Assembly: GCA_016704325.1 (NCBI GenBank)
Contig: JADJAG010000008.1
Location: 1,219,512 to 1,283,511, forward strand
Direction: 5' to 3'
Source of the DNA: Chitinophagaceae bacterium
GTDB lineage: Bacteria > Bacteroidota > Bacteroidia > Chitinophagales > UBA10324
DNA: 64,000 bases
Shown here in pieces: positions 9,718 to 19,750 of the stretch. Both the position numbers and the translations under genes were made by a program. The notes under the pieces are model-generated. The model made no database searches, had not been told where the DNA came from, and worked only from the letters and a program-made list of their open reading frames with translations. How positions within the stretch are numbered: position 1 is the first letter of the stretch; every line of letters starts with the position of its first letter.

Positions 9718-12700
9718 ATGAAATCTCCACTACCCGCATTCCTGATTGCCTGTGTCTTTTGTTTTCAGGCAAATGCCCAAACAACCTATCTCTGGAATCC
9801 ACAAGGTGGCAGCACTTCGGCCAAAGTGGTCAGCAACTGGAAGATCGCTACCTGCAATGGTAGCACGGCGACCTATTTTCCCGGCAGCACTGATACGCTG
9901 GTGTTTAGTAATTGCTCCGCGGGTAATGCCACCATCGATACTAATATTACCGTAAGGTTTGTAAATGTGAAGTCCAGCTATAGCGGAACTATTACACTAT
10001 CTGGATCAAATACCTTTACTACAGAAAAAATGAGGGTCACCGGTGGCACCTTTAGTGGTGGAAGCGGGACAATCAATGTTAGTTCCACTTTATCTATTGA
10101 TGGTGGAACATTTACCAGCACCTCTGGAACTTTCACACTTGCCGGAAATTTTACAAAATCGTCAGGCACCTTTAATCACAACAACGGTACGGTGGTGTTC
10201 AAAAAGGCATCAAGCGGACAACCCACGATTGCCGGTAGCTCCATTACGGCAGCAGTTGATTTTTATGATGTGATTTTCGATGCACCGGATGCCACCACTT
10301 TGTTTAATATCAATAGTATTTACTTTACGGTGAACCATTCACTGACCATCAGCGGAGATGAGCAACTCTTTATCAATGGCGATACCATTTTAATGGCCGG
10401 TAGCAGCAACCTGACATTGAGCAATACCTCCGGAACCGGGGGAGGTACGGCAGATATTAAGTTCAATAGCAGCAGTACCCAAACAATTACGGGAAGCACG
10501 GGTACAGATTATACCAAACTACCCAACATCATAATTGCCAAAAGCGGCACCTTAAATCTGAGCGGAAATATCGGCATGGGAGGCACCACCTATCTTGATT
10601 ACCGCTCGGGAACAATCAGCGAAGGCAGTTCCAGTTTTCTTTTCTACCATGACAATACTATCAAGGGTAAGATGGAATTTTATGATGTAGAATTTCAGGG
10701 GCATAGCAGCGATTATTATCTGACCGATACTATAGTGATTGACAATGATCTTTTAATGACCGGTACTGCTGTAAACACGGTCAATAATGGTGTAATTAAA
10801 TTGAACAAAGATTTAACCTATAACAATACGCACAGCAGTTCCATTTTTAACACTCCTATTGAATTTTCAAATACTTCTATTGACCAGGCAATACAGGGCA
10901 GTGCTTTGGCAAGAGTGTATAAACTGACTATTAATAAGATCAATGGTGGAAATGTGGTTCTGACTAACCCAACCACCGTTATACATTCCCTGGTATTGGA
11001 AAAAGGCTTTTTAATTACTGATGCAACCAATTTATTAACTCTTTCCTCTTCCTGCACAGTTACAGGAGGAGATGCCACAACTTTTGTAAAAGGGCCAGTA
11101 AAAAAGGTAGGCAATTCCGCATTCGTTTTCCCAATTGGTGCAGGCACTGCCTATAAACCACTGGCCATTACTCAACCGTCCTCGGCCTCAGCCGCCTTTA
11201 CAGCCCAATTTTTCAATACAGTGCAAACACAAGGCAGTGAAAAGGATTCTTTAACTTATATCAGTGCGTGCGAATACTGGAGCCTGTCACAAAACAGTGG
11301 CAGCAGTAGTGTTAAAGTAACATTGAGCTGGGATGAAAACAGTTGTGATATTTATACTCTGTCAACTCTTAAAGTAGGTAGATGGGACGGATCAAAATGG
11401 AATAATACAGGAGTTACCACAACTACCGGAACCACTTCGGTTGGTACCGTGCAAACAAATGGAAACTTAAGTTCTTTTGGATATTTTGTGATTGGAAAAA
11501 GATCTCCGGCTCTTTATGCCTATGCAGGTTCAGATCAGGAAGCTTGCGGAACTACACCGGTTACTATTGGTGCGACTCCTGTGGCCGCAGGAGGGTTGAC
11601 TCCTTATATTTATTCATGGTCACCGGAAATGGGTTTAGATGATTCAACGTTATCAAACCCTGAAGCAAGACCGGGTATTACTACAACATACACTTTAACT
11701 GTAACGGATCTGGATCATACGGTAACTACTGATGCTGTCCAACTTACGATTTATCCAGGACTTATTGCGAACGCAGGTTTTGATGGTCCGGTTCTTACCA
11801 ATGGAAATAGATTGCTTGGTGGATATCCTGTCGTTACCGGAGGAACCACCCCTTTTAATTACGAATGGTCACCTTCAACAGCATTAGATGATGATAATAT
11901 TGAACACCCCATGGCAAACCCCACGAGCGAAATTACTTATACGCTTACTATTACTGATGACAATAATTGTGAAGCAAGTGATAACGTTGTAGTAAATGTA
12001 ATGCCTGTGGACTTGGGAGCTGCTGCTGAATACGCACTCTTAGCAGGGGGATCAATTATAGCAACAAATGAACATTATGCTATTGGTAAGGTTGGTTCTG
12101 AAACTTCACTATCTTCATCAATTCATGCAACAGAAGGCACAGCTATCAATACTGCGCCGGTAAACAATGCTTTAGATGATGTTACGCAAGCGATTTCAGA
12201 TATTGAAAGCATGACTGGTTACGCAACATTAAGTAGTAATCTCAGCGGACTAACGATTGAACCTGGTCTTTATCGCATTATTAATAGTGCTGTATTAGAC
12301 GGGATTCTCAAATTAGAAGGGGATATTAATTCGAGTTTTTTAATAGTAGTAAACGATACTTTTCTTATTTCCTCTGGCTCTCAAATGGTTTTATCAGGCA
12401 TTTTACCGGAACAGGTTTTCATTGTTGCCGAAGATGTAATAGCAGCAGGTACGGTCGACCTTCGGGGTGTTTTTCTTACACTAGAAAATTTCTTTGCTGA
12501 TACTATACTTTGCCCAATTCAAATACTTAGTATCGGGCAAATAGGTTTTGATGATATTTCTGTAAATCAGTCGTATTATAAAGGCCTGAATCCAGAAATT
12601 ACTTTGTCTGTTGGAGTTTTTAAAGCATTTAATAATGACTTTCTAGGATTTAATGGAATGGAAACTACCAATGATTATGGTTGGTCAACAATAGATGATG

Positions 12701-15700
12701 AAAATCGTGGTTTGCCACACGATTTTCCAAGGCTCCAACCAGGCACATTGAGATATCCGGCGGGATCAAAAGCAAATGTATGGGATTGGTACCAAGGTTG
12801 GTACGTTGAAAGCCACTTCAATTCAAATCCTGACGATAAAACCTGCCCTGATTTTTGCAAAAACACTTGTCCGGATTGCGATTACAATAGAATTACAGAA
12901 TTTAAAGAGACACTTTTTCCCTCTGGTGCACATGCGCTATTTGATATTAATGTCGTGTATAGCTATCCGACAGCTCCTCTTTCTGTTTATAGTGGTTTAG
13001 ATGACCCTACTTATCAGATTATGGGATTAAAGTATGCGCAAGGATTAGGTATTCCATTAAAATATGTTGAACTGGGAAATGAGTTTTATTTATCCGGAGA
13101 CCTAACTCTTGGAAAATTCCCGGAAGCAACTTTATATGGTGAAGCGGTTTCCTTTTGGGGAGCACAAATCAAAGCCGAGTTCGGTAGTAATGTTAAAATC
13201 GGCATTGTTGGGGCACTCTCTGAAGACAAGGGTGATTTAAGGCGTCATACCTGGAATAGTCAACTGTTCAACCCTACCTCCACTTATTCCGGTATTTCTA
13301 ATTGTGATGCAGTTTCATTTCACTTCTATCCCCCTTCTGGATTGGGATCTGTAGGAATACCTGATGTTAGTGAAATGTATGAATTTTTTGGTAACCTTTA
13401 TCAAAACATAAGCTGTCTTAGAAATGACATTAGCAAGATACCACCAACAATACCAGATGTTTGGATTACCGAGTATAACTTAGATGACCCTAAGGTGATC
13501 ATTCATGGAACATGGGCACAGGGACTTTGGGTAGGGGTTGCGGCCCTTATGATGATGGAAGAACCTCGCATTAAGCTGGCTTTACTTCACAATATGTTTG
13601 ATAAGGGGATAAGAGGTGCCACCTTTAAGGATGATAATGGTTTTAGTTTCTATAATAATGAAAATGAGTTTAATTTCTATGGGGATGAGAAGACAGAAAA
13701 ATGGCAGTTCACGGCAATGGGAAATGTGATGAATTTGCTAAATGAAGTAATTAGAAATTCTGATCAATCAGCACAAATTATGTTTGAGGGTCAACTTTCT
13801 ACGCTTTATCCAGAATTGTATGGATGGCAATTTAGGAATTCTCAAACCGGAGCACAGCAGTCCTTTATAGTTAATATGTCGCATAATATTTATAAATTAA
13901 AGGTTGATCAGCTTTTTTCCGTAGGATCATATTGCATGTACTATGCAGATAACTATGAGGTAAATAAGGCAACAACACCGATGGTTTGGATTTTTGGAGA
14001 TGCTTCCATTTCCGGGTTTACTTCAGTTGAAGCACCAGATATACCTGCACCCACCTGTATTATTGAAGAAAGTAGCATTTCTGCAAATTTGGAGATTGAA
14101 ATGAAACCATTTTCGGTTATAAAAATTTTTGGAACCGACCCGGTAGGCTATCCTGTGATTACTTCGTCTGCATCTGAATTATGTACAAATGAACGTGCAA
14201 TCCTGACTGCTTCAGGAGGCACGCCGCCTTACATCTGGTCAAAAACAGGCCCGGGAAATATTATTGAAGATGGGGACAATGTATGTGTGTATTTACCACC
14301 TGATGTGCCTGGTAGCTATTCAGCAACAATAACTGTTGCTGATGCTAATTTATATGAAGATGATTTTGATCTTACATTGAAACAATCGCCTGATATAGTC
14401 TGGGCGGCCGATAATGAAGACATTTGTGCTGCACCCATTATTTTAACAGTCAGTGATTTCAATACTACATCCATAATTAGCAAGAGTTGGTATCCTGATG
14501 ATATCTACATAGTAGTGGATGGTAGTGGCAATGCCACATTTACGGGAATTCCAATTCCTGATCCAGCCACCTATTTACTAACCATGACGAATGCTGATGG
14601 TTGTGCTGATGCTAAACCTTACCGTATCACCATTAATAAAACTCCATTTTATCTTGCCGGCCTCCAGAATTCCTATTCCATGCCATGCACAGATAAAGTA
14701 ACTATTGAGGCAAGGGGATACGACAATGTTATTTTACCCACTTCAGCCGGCACGTACTCCTGTTCGGGTTGCCCTTCGGGCTTTATTATTCCTGATATTG
14801 ACAATGATTCAAAGGCAATCCTGGACTTTTCTTTATTTAGTGATCCGGCCCCAACAACGTTCGTTATTTCATTCGAATATGATGAGGATTGCGATTATAC
14901 TTTAAGTGAGGAAGTGCAGCTCCATTCATTTTCTATTGACCCTCAGAATCCAAACGTTTGTATCAGAAATGATGTTACAGAAACACCCGTGGATTATAAC
15001 GACCACGGTGTTGTGCTTTCAATTGCTGCAAACGATGCTAAAGAAGCAATTTACTCCTGGAGTACTGATGATCCCAACGCAGTTATTAAAGGTAAGAGTA
15101 CTGCTTCGCCACAAATTTTCCCTGCTGTTACTTCCATACCAACTACTACTGTAGCGACTGTTGAAATTACGTTACCGGATGGTAGCATCTGCACTGCAAG
15201 CACAAATATCTATGCTGTCGCTTGCACAACTTGTACACCTGTTGTAAGTAACTATGAGTATGCAACAGTTAAAAGTTCACAGCTAATAAATCAGTTCACC
15301 AATACATCTCAAGTATCCTGCACTGAAAACATTAGTAATGTACAGCAAATAGTTATTAATAATGCACTTATTATTGATCAGGACATAGCAATTGAGGGAT
15401 TTGGAACAGGATGCTCTACTGCAGACCCCCAGACATCAATTGTATTTGGCGCTGATGCCACAATTACTTTTGCGGGCCCTTACAAGTTAACGTTCAGTAA
15501 TTGCCATTTAAGAGCTTGTGATGATGAAATGTGGACTGGCATTTTAGTTGATGTGCCAGGCGCCGAGATTGTGATTAATGCGGGCAGCATTGTTGAGGAT
15601 GCAATATCCGCAATACATGCAAAAAATGGCGGCAGATTTGAATTAGACAATGTAACCTTCAATAAAAATTACAAGCACCTGCTAGTAGAGGATTATGATG

Positions 15701-17811
15701 ATGATGCTCCTTATCTGGGAGTTATTCGCGGCTGCACTTTTGAATGTGAAACAGTTTGCGCTGGAACTGCTGAAACAATGCTTTCACCGCATGCAGGCGA
15801 GAGAACTTATGCTGCCATAGAGATTAATAACGTAAATAATATTCAGATAGGTGATCCATACGGTGAACAAAACTTAATTATCGTTTATGATAATTTTGGT
15901 ATTAAAAGTTCTGCTTCCGGAATAACAGCATTTAATAATCACATTACTTATTATGAGGGAATAGTGTCGCCAGGTTTTTGTTTCCCGTCTTGTGATGTAC
16001 CCTACAATATTTATGCAACTGGGGGAGCACTTGAAAACACGATTATCATTGGAGGTGAGAACGAAAATGAAGGTAACCTGATTGAAAACGGCTACTATGG
16101 TATCTATGCCCAGAATAACCTGAACGCATATATCAACTATAACACATTTACCAACATGAGTAAGCCGGTATTTGTAACCAAACTGAATTTACCTGGTGTT
16201 TCAAGTGGTCATTCCATTTACATAAGCAATAATTTGATTACGGATTGCCACAGTGGCATAAATGTTACTGCGAATGAGGAGGCTGTTATCACAATCAATG
16301 AAAATAGTATCCACCTTGTTGAAAGCGACAATACACTTATAGGTCCTACCGGAATAGCGGTTATTGAACCCGCAGGTGAATATCTACCGAGTGATAATGA
16401 TGTGGTGATGATCAGCAACAATGATGTTACAGGAGTGCAGACCGGCATATTAATCAATTCTGTAGGCTCTCCCACCACCATTCAGCAAAACAATATTGAG
16501 TTTGACCTTTTAGCTGAATTTGCAAACTTAAAGGCTTACGGGATTCATGTAATAAAAACTGACGATCTGATAATTTTGGGGAATGAGAATATCACTTCAT
16601 TGGAAGGAGGAGATAAAACGAGGGGTATCCAAGTGGATAACTCTAATAATTATTCTATTCAAAGTAACATTATCAGCAATTGCGGTAGCGGAATTGTAGC
16701 TTATGGTATAGGAACTATTGGTCAGAATACTTATATCACCTGCAACGAAATGTTCGAGTGTATTAAAGGTTTTTCACTCGATGGTGATGCAAATATCGGG
16801 CAACAGGGTGATGCAACACATCCATCGAATAATACGTGGTCGCCTGACAGTTACTACGATGTAAATAATGCGAACGGGGCTTTTCACACTTGGTCGGAAA
16901 GCGTGAATGGTAACCAGGTTGTTTTTAGAACACTATCAGGCAATATTTTCCAAAATGATAATAATGGCGCAGGAAATGGAGAACCCATTTTAAACGCATC
17001 AGCAACTGGCACAGATGATTGTCCTGAAATTGTAGAACCGCCCATTGAATTCTATGAAGATATTGCAAGAAGCATAGTGAGTTACTCAGGAGATTCTCTA
17101 AAAGCAATGTGGCTAGCAAAGCAAGTATTATTTCATACGTTAAAACGCGATACGACGCTCATTGACAGCAGTGAAATTCTTTCTAATTTTTATGACACTA
17201 CACTCACCCAAAATATGGGAAAAATTAGAGAAATCAGAATGCAAATAAGAAGAGGGATTGCCGAAGTTGATCCCGATTATTTTGATGATGCTGATTACTC
17301 AAATTCTATTCTAATTGCATTGAATGACCTGGATGCAAATCATAAATTGGTAAACACCATTTACCTAAACACGCTGCTTGCAGGCATTAACACTTTCACA
17401 GAAGAAGAAATCGAGGATTTAGAAACAATTGCAAAAATGTGTTATAGTGGAGGTGGTGAAGCAGCCTATCAGGCAATGGCACTTTTGAGCTATGCATATC
17501 AAACACCTGTTTTTTATGACTGTGAAGACTTAGAATTAAAAGAATCAAACGCATCTAAAACAAATTTTGCTCTTGCATCAGTACATCCAAATCCTACAAC
17601 TGGGAGTTTTACTATTGAAAACTACTGCCTTGAAGGACCTCTATATGCAGAACTTCTGAACGAATTTGGTACTGTTGTTCTAATGCAAAATATAGCTACC
17701 GGGCCATCACAAGTAAATATTTCGATAAACAATTATCCCGCTGGCTTTTATGTACTCCATTTGACTGGATGCAAAACAAGCATGCACCAATTAATTATTA
17801 AGATTCAATAG
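9718..17811 (+). CDS. Giant T9SS surface protein, right-hand paralogue with double PKD and extra helical region
   Basis: 2697 aa from ATG 9718, which begins a signal peptide (MKSPLPAFLIACVFCFQANA, then Q); a TTG 48 nt upstream is in frame but would precede it. Beta-rich repeats occupy ~25-440. A block strongly similar to the left giant follows (EKDSLTY..CEYW..RWDG..WNNTG). There are two PKD-like domains (~601-761), then a DUF3494 ice-binding-like domain (~763-941). A glycoside-hydrolase-like barrel has LRYPAGS, VELGNEF (Glu1122) and WITEYN (Glu1252). Ig/PKD-like domains follow, then a right-handed beta-helix (~1842-2361), a mostly helical stretch (~2442-2608) that the left giant lacks, and a T9SS tail (~2622-2697, HPNPTTG). 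The reading frame is intact over 8 kb, which argues for selection. The substrate is unknown; a GH39/GH51/GH79-like fold is likely but unproven. Confidence 0.88.
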   Translation: MKSPLPAFLIACVFCFQANAQTTYLWNPQGGSTSAKVVSNWKIATCNGSTATYFPGSTDTLVFSNCSAGNATIDTNITVRFVNVKSSYSGTITLSGSNTFTTEKMRVTGGTFSGGSGTINVSSTLSIDGGTFTSTSGTFTLAGNFTKSSGTFNHNNGTVVFKKASSGQPTIAGSSITAAVDFYDVIFDAPDATTLFNINSIYFTVNHSLTISGDEQLFINGDTILMAGSSNLTLSNTSGTGGGTADIKFNSSSTQTITGSTGTDYTKLPNIIIAKSGTLNLSGNIGMGGTTYLDYRSGTISEGSSSFLFYHDNTIKGKMEFYDVEFQGHSSDYYLTDTIVIDNDLLMTGTAVNTVNNGVIKLNKDLTYNNTHSSSIFNTPIEFSNTSIDQAIQGSALARVYKLTINKINGGNVVLTNPTTVIHSLVLEKGFLITDATNLLTLSSSCTVTGGDATTFVKGPVKKVGNSAFVFPIGAGTAYKPLAITQPSSASAAFTAQFFNTVQTQGSEKDSLTYISACEYWSLSQNSGSSSVKVTLSWDENSCDIYTLSTLKVGRWDGSKWNNTGVTTTTGTTSVGTVQTNGNLSSFGYFVIGKRSPALYAYAGSDQEACGTTPVTIGATPVAAGGLTPYIYSWSPEMGLDDSTLSNPEARPGITTTYTLTVTDLDHTVTTDAVQLTIYPGLIANAGFDGPVLTNGNRLLGGYPVVTGGTTPFNYEWSPSTALDDDNIEHPMANPTSEITYTLTITDDNNCEASDNVVVNVMPVDLGAAAEYALLAGGSIIATNEHYAIGKVGSETSLSSSIHATEGTAINTAPVNNALDDVTQAISDIESMTGYATLSSNLSGLTIEPGLYRIINSAVLDGILKLEGDINSSFLIVVNDTFLISSGSQMVLSGILPEQVFIVAEDVIAAGTVDLRGVFLTLENFFADTILCPIQILSIGQIGFDDISVNQSYYKGLNPEITLSVGVFKAFNNDFLGFNGMETTNDYGWSTIDDENRGLPHDFPRLQPGTLRYPAGSKANVWDWYQGWYVESHFNSNPDDKTCPDFCKNTCPDCDYNRITEFKETLFPSGAHALFDINVVYSYPTAPLSVYSGLDDPTYQIMGLKYAQGLGIPLKYVELGNEFYLSGDLTLGKFPEATLYGEAVSFWGAQIKAEFGSNVKIGIVGALSEDKGDLRRHTWNSQLFNPTSTYSGISNCDAVSFHFYPPSGLGSVGIPDVSEMYEFFGNLYQNISCLRNDISKIPPTIPDVWITEYNLDDPKVIIHGTWAQGLWVGVAALMMMEEPRIKLALLHNMFDKGIRGATFKDDNGFSFYNNENEFNFYGDEKTEKWQFTAMGNVMNLLNEVIRNSDQSAQIMFEGQLSTLYPELYGWQFRNSQTGAQQSFIVNMSHNIYKLKVDQLFSVGSYCMYYADNYEVNKATTPMVWIFGDASISGFTSVEAPDIPAPTCIIEESSISANLEIEMKPFSVIKIFGTDPVGYPVITSSASELCTNERAILTASGGTPPYIWSKTGPGNIIEDGDNVCVYLPPDVPGSYSATITVADANLYEDDFDLTLKQSPDIVWAADNEDICAAPIILTVSDFNTTSIISKSWYPDDIYIVVDGSGNATFTGIPIPDPATYLLTMTNADGCADAKPYRITINKTPFYLAGLQNSYSMPCTDKVTIEARGYDNVILPTSAGTYSCSGCPSGFIIPDIDNDSKAILDFSLFSDPAPTTFVISFEYDEDCDYTLSEEVQLHSFSIDPQNPNVCIRNDVTETPVDYNDHGVVLSIAANDAKEAIYSWSTDDPNAVIKGKSTASPQIFPAVTSIPTTTVATVEITLPDGSICTASTNIYAVACTTCTPVVSNYEYATVKSSQLINQFTNTSQVSCTENISNVQQIVINNALIIDQDIAIEGFGTGCSTADPQTSIVFGADATITFAGPYKLTFSNCHLRACDDEMWTGILVDVPGAEIVINAGSIVEDAISAIHAKNGGRFELDNVTFNKNYKHLLVEDYDDDAPYLGVIRGCTFECETVCAGTAETMLSPHAGERTYAAIEINNVNNIQIGDPYGEQNLIIVYDNFGIKSSASGITAFNNHITYYEGIVSPGFCFPSCDVPYNIYATGGALENTIIIGGENENEGNLIENGYYGIYAQNNLNAYINYNTFTNMSKPVFVTKLNLPGVSSGHSIYISNNLITDCHSGINVTANEEAVITINENSIHLVESDNTLIGPTGIAVIEPAGEYLPSDNDVVMISNNDVTGVQTGILINSVGSPTTIQQNNIEFDLLAEFANLKAYGIHVIKTDDLIILGNENITSLEGGDKTRGIQVDNSNNYSIQSNIISNCGSGIVAYGIGTIGQNTYITCNEMFECIKGFSLDGDANIGQQGDATHPSNNTWSPDSYYDVNNANGAFHTWSESVNGNQVVFRTLSGNIFQNDNNGAGNGEPILNASATGTDDCPEIVEPPIEFYEDIARSIVSYSGDSLKAMWLAKQVLFHTLKRDTTLIDSSEILSNFYDTTLTQNMGKIREIRMQIRRGIAEVDPDYFDDADYSNSILIALNDLDANHKLVNTIYLNTLLAGINTFTEEEIEDLETIAKMCYSGGGEAAYQAMALLSYAYQTPVFYDCEDLELKESNASKTNFALASVHPNPTTGSFTIENYCLEGPLYAELLNEFGTVVLMQNIATGPSQVNISINNYPAGFYVLHLTGCKTSMHQLIIKIQ

Positions 17812-17814
17812 GTC

Positions 17815-19305
17815 GTGAAAAGAGCCAGTATATTAATGTCATTGGTGTTCTTAATGTTATGTGCCGTTGCACAAAATAAAGTAAATTTATGGATGGGAGG
17901 AGAGCATGGAGGTATTGATTTTAATGGAGACTCTGCTGTTTCCTTGTATAGGCCAGATAATAGTATAGTATGGAGAACTTCTGCAAGTATTTGTGATTCA
18001 GGTGGAAATTTATTATTCTATACCAATGGATTTCAGGTTTTTAACCGAAACTTTGAATTGATGGAAAATGGAGACAGCTTGAACATTGGAGATTATATCA
18101 CATTTGGATATGACTTGCTTGCGTTACCAGATGCTGCACTGATCATATCGTTTCCCGAAAATTCCAATAAATATTATTTATTTCATTTCGATAACAACTA
18201 TAATGAGATTGACTTTCAATCCTGGCTTTTTCCCAATCACTTGTTTTATTGTGTTATAGATATGTCACTGGATGGAGGATTAGGAGGAATTGAACAGGAT
18301 ACTAAAGACAAATTGGTTTTAACTGACACCCTTTGCATGTTTGGAATGCAGGCGGTAAAACACGGCAATGGTCGTGATTGGTGGTTACTTTTTCATGAAT
18401 ATGGAACAAATAGCTTTTACAAATTTTTGATTGATAAATACGGCATTCACGGACCTTTTAAGCAGGGAATTGGTAACATCTATAAATTGGTAAATGCGCA
18501 AGTAAGTAGCCCAATGAAATTCAGCACTGATGGCAATTTGTTTGTCCATCAATCAAGAGATTCAAATATCGTTGAACTGTTTGATTTTAACAGGTGCTCA
18601 GGGGAATTGAGTAATTATCGCACCTTTCAAATCAATGAAGATTGGGTTCCCGTGAGAGGAATGTCAATTTCTCCTTCTGATAGATACTTGTACGCAAGTT
18701 CAAATTTTAAGGAAATTCTTCAGTTTGATTTACAAGCCCCGGACATTTTTCAAAGTAGAACTGTAATAGGAACAGATGATGGTATAGGAGATCCTTTTGC
18801 TGCTAATTACTATTTGCATCAGTTAGGCCCTGATGGAAAAATTTATGTTACCAGCTATGATGGTGTTTACTCTATTCATGTAATTAATGAGCCTGATTCA
18901 GGAGGCTTAGCCAGCAATTTTGTGCAAAGGGGATTTGAACTAGTAGATGGATCATCGTGGTGGGGGGGTACTCCTAATATTCCAAACTATTCATTAGGCC
19001 CCTTGCAGGGCAGCGAATGCGACACACTCACTGCAATTTCAAATCAGCCCCAATCTGTTTTGACTTACGGTCTCTATCCAAACCCATGCTTCAACTCAGC
19101 ACAATTAAGCATCAGTGGTGCAACAGATAAAGCAGAAATATTTCTGTACAATATTTTTGGGCAGTTGCTTTATAAAATAACAGCATTTCCCAGTAACAAT
19201 TTTATTCACACTCAATTGCCGGTGCGAGATCTTGTAGCGGGAATTTATCTTGTAAAGGTGAGTATGGGTAAAAAGGAAATCTCGCAGAAATTAGTGAAGA
19301 GGTAG
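17815..19305 (+). CDS. T9SS-sorted propeller-like secreted protein (right cassette)
   Basis: 496 aa with a GTG start only 3 nt after the giant gene's stop, so it is almost certainly in the same transcript and translationally coupled. The signal peptide is MKRASILMSLVFLMLCAVAQ. The body has repeated blade-like strands, including ASICDSGGNLLFYTNG, MKFSTDGNLFV, MSISPSDRYLYASS and LGPDGKIYVTSYDGVY. The S-x-D-G/S-D-R-Y-L-Y pattern is typical of YncE/lactonase-like seven-bladed propellers. The C-terminus (~420-496) is a T9SS sorting domain (YPNPCFNSAQLSI ... GIYLVKVSMGKKEISQKLVKR). It is a paralogue of the truncated gene at 1-1327. No catalytic residues are apparent; binding to the giant protein or to a carbohydrate is possible. 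Confidence 0.87.
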   Translation: MKRASILMSLVFLMLCAVAQNKVNLWMGGEHGGIDFNGDSAVSLYRPDNSIVWRTSASICDSGGNLLFYTNGFQVFNRNFELMENGDSLNIGDYITFGYDLLALPDAALIISFPENSNKYYLFHFDNNYNEIDFQSWLFPNHLFYCVIDMSLDGGLGGIEQDTKDKLVLTDTLCMFGMQAVKHGNGRDWWLLFHEYGTNSFYKFLIDKYGIHGPFKQGIGNIYKLVNAQVSSPMKFSTDGNLFVHQSRDSNIVELFDFNRCSGELSNYRTFQINEDWVPVRGMSISPSDRYLYASSNFKEILQFDLQAPDIFQSRTVIGTDDGIGDPFAANYYLHQLGPDGKIYVTSYDGVYSIHVINEPDSGGLASNFVQRGFELVDGSSWWGGTPNIPNYSLGPLQGSECDTLTAISNQPQSVLTYGLYPNPCFNSAQLSISGATDKAEIFLYNIFGQLLYKITAFPSNNFIHTQLPVRDLVAGIYLVKVSMGKKEISQKLVKR

Positions 19306-19643
19306 CCAGATATTTTTCATGTATAACGCTTTTAATTGGGCATTCCCATTCGGGTCGGGCTTTACGTTGCAATCTTTTTGTTTTTAGTTACAGGAATTGG
19401 ACAAAACGGATTTCCACTGCAATCCCTAATGCAGATCTCGTCTCTTTTAATAGGCAATCGTGAAAAAAATTATTCGCATTTTTATAGGAGGCGCGTGTAA
19501 TGGCTATAGCTTGAAAACCTATTCTGGCGCAAGTTCCAGCAGTAAAGACTTATTTTTTAGAAAAAGAAATGTAAGCAATATTTTACCTGATCCAGCAGGT
19601 TTTTCAACCACTTTTATTTCCGCAAAGATATCCCTTCACTCAT
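19306..19643. other. Non-coding junction between the surface-protein cassette and the mobile-element remnant
   Basis: No supportable gene. A GC-richer motif (19351-19374: CGGGTCGGGC followed by TTTACGTTGCAATC) stands out. A related 14-mer TTTCCACTGCAATC recurs at 19411-19424 (11 of 14 positions). At 19611-19630 lies a block that is repeated at 20350-20369 (17 of 20 positions). Read on the minus strand, that block contains TATCTTTG, a match to the Bacteroidota -7 box. Confidence 0.4.
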
Positions 19644-19750
19644 GATGGCCGTCAAGAGCAAGACAGGTCATGATAGATTTGTATTGCTGATGGCATCATG
19701 ACTCTTGACAGCCATCGCTTGCGCCTGATGGTGGTGCGGAAAAAAAGCTT
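19644..19750 (+). promoter_or_regulatory. Long hairpin in the 5' leader of the DUF6943-like gene
   Basis: GATGGCCGTCAAGAG (19644-19658) pairs with CTCTTGACAGCCATC (19702-19716), 14 of 15 positions. An inner CATGAT/ATCATG stem (19669-19674, 19695-19700) follows, giving a ~73-nt hairpin ending 34 nt before the ATG. The segment next to the start codon (GCGGAAAAAAAGCTT) resembles the one before the RadC-like gene. It may be a regulatory leader or a protein-binding site. Confidence 0.55.

Noticed and set aside
19460..19645. 61-codon plus-strand frame after the right cassette
   Set aside because: Runs into the repeated leader block and hairpin, and has no recognisable protein features.
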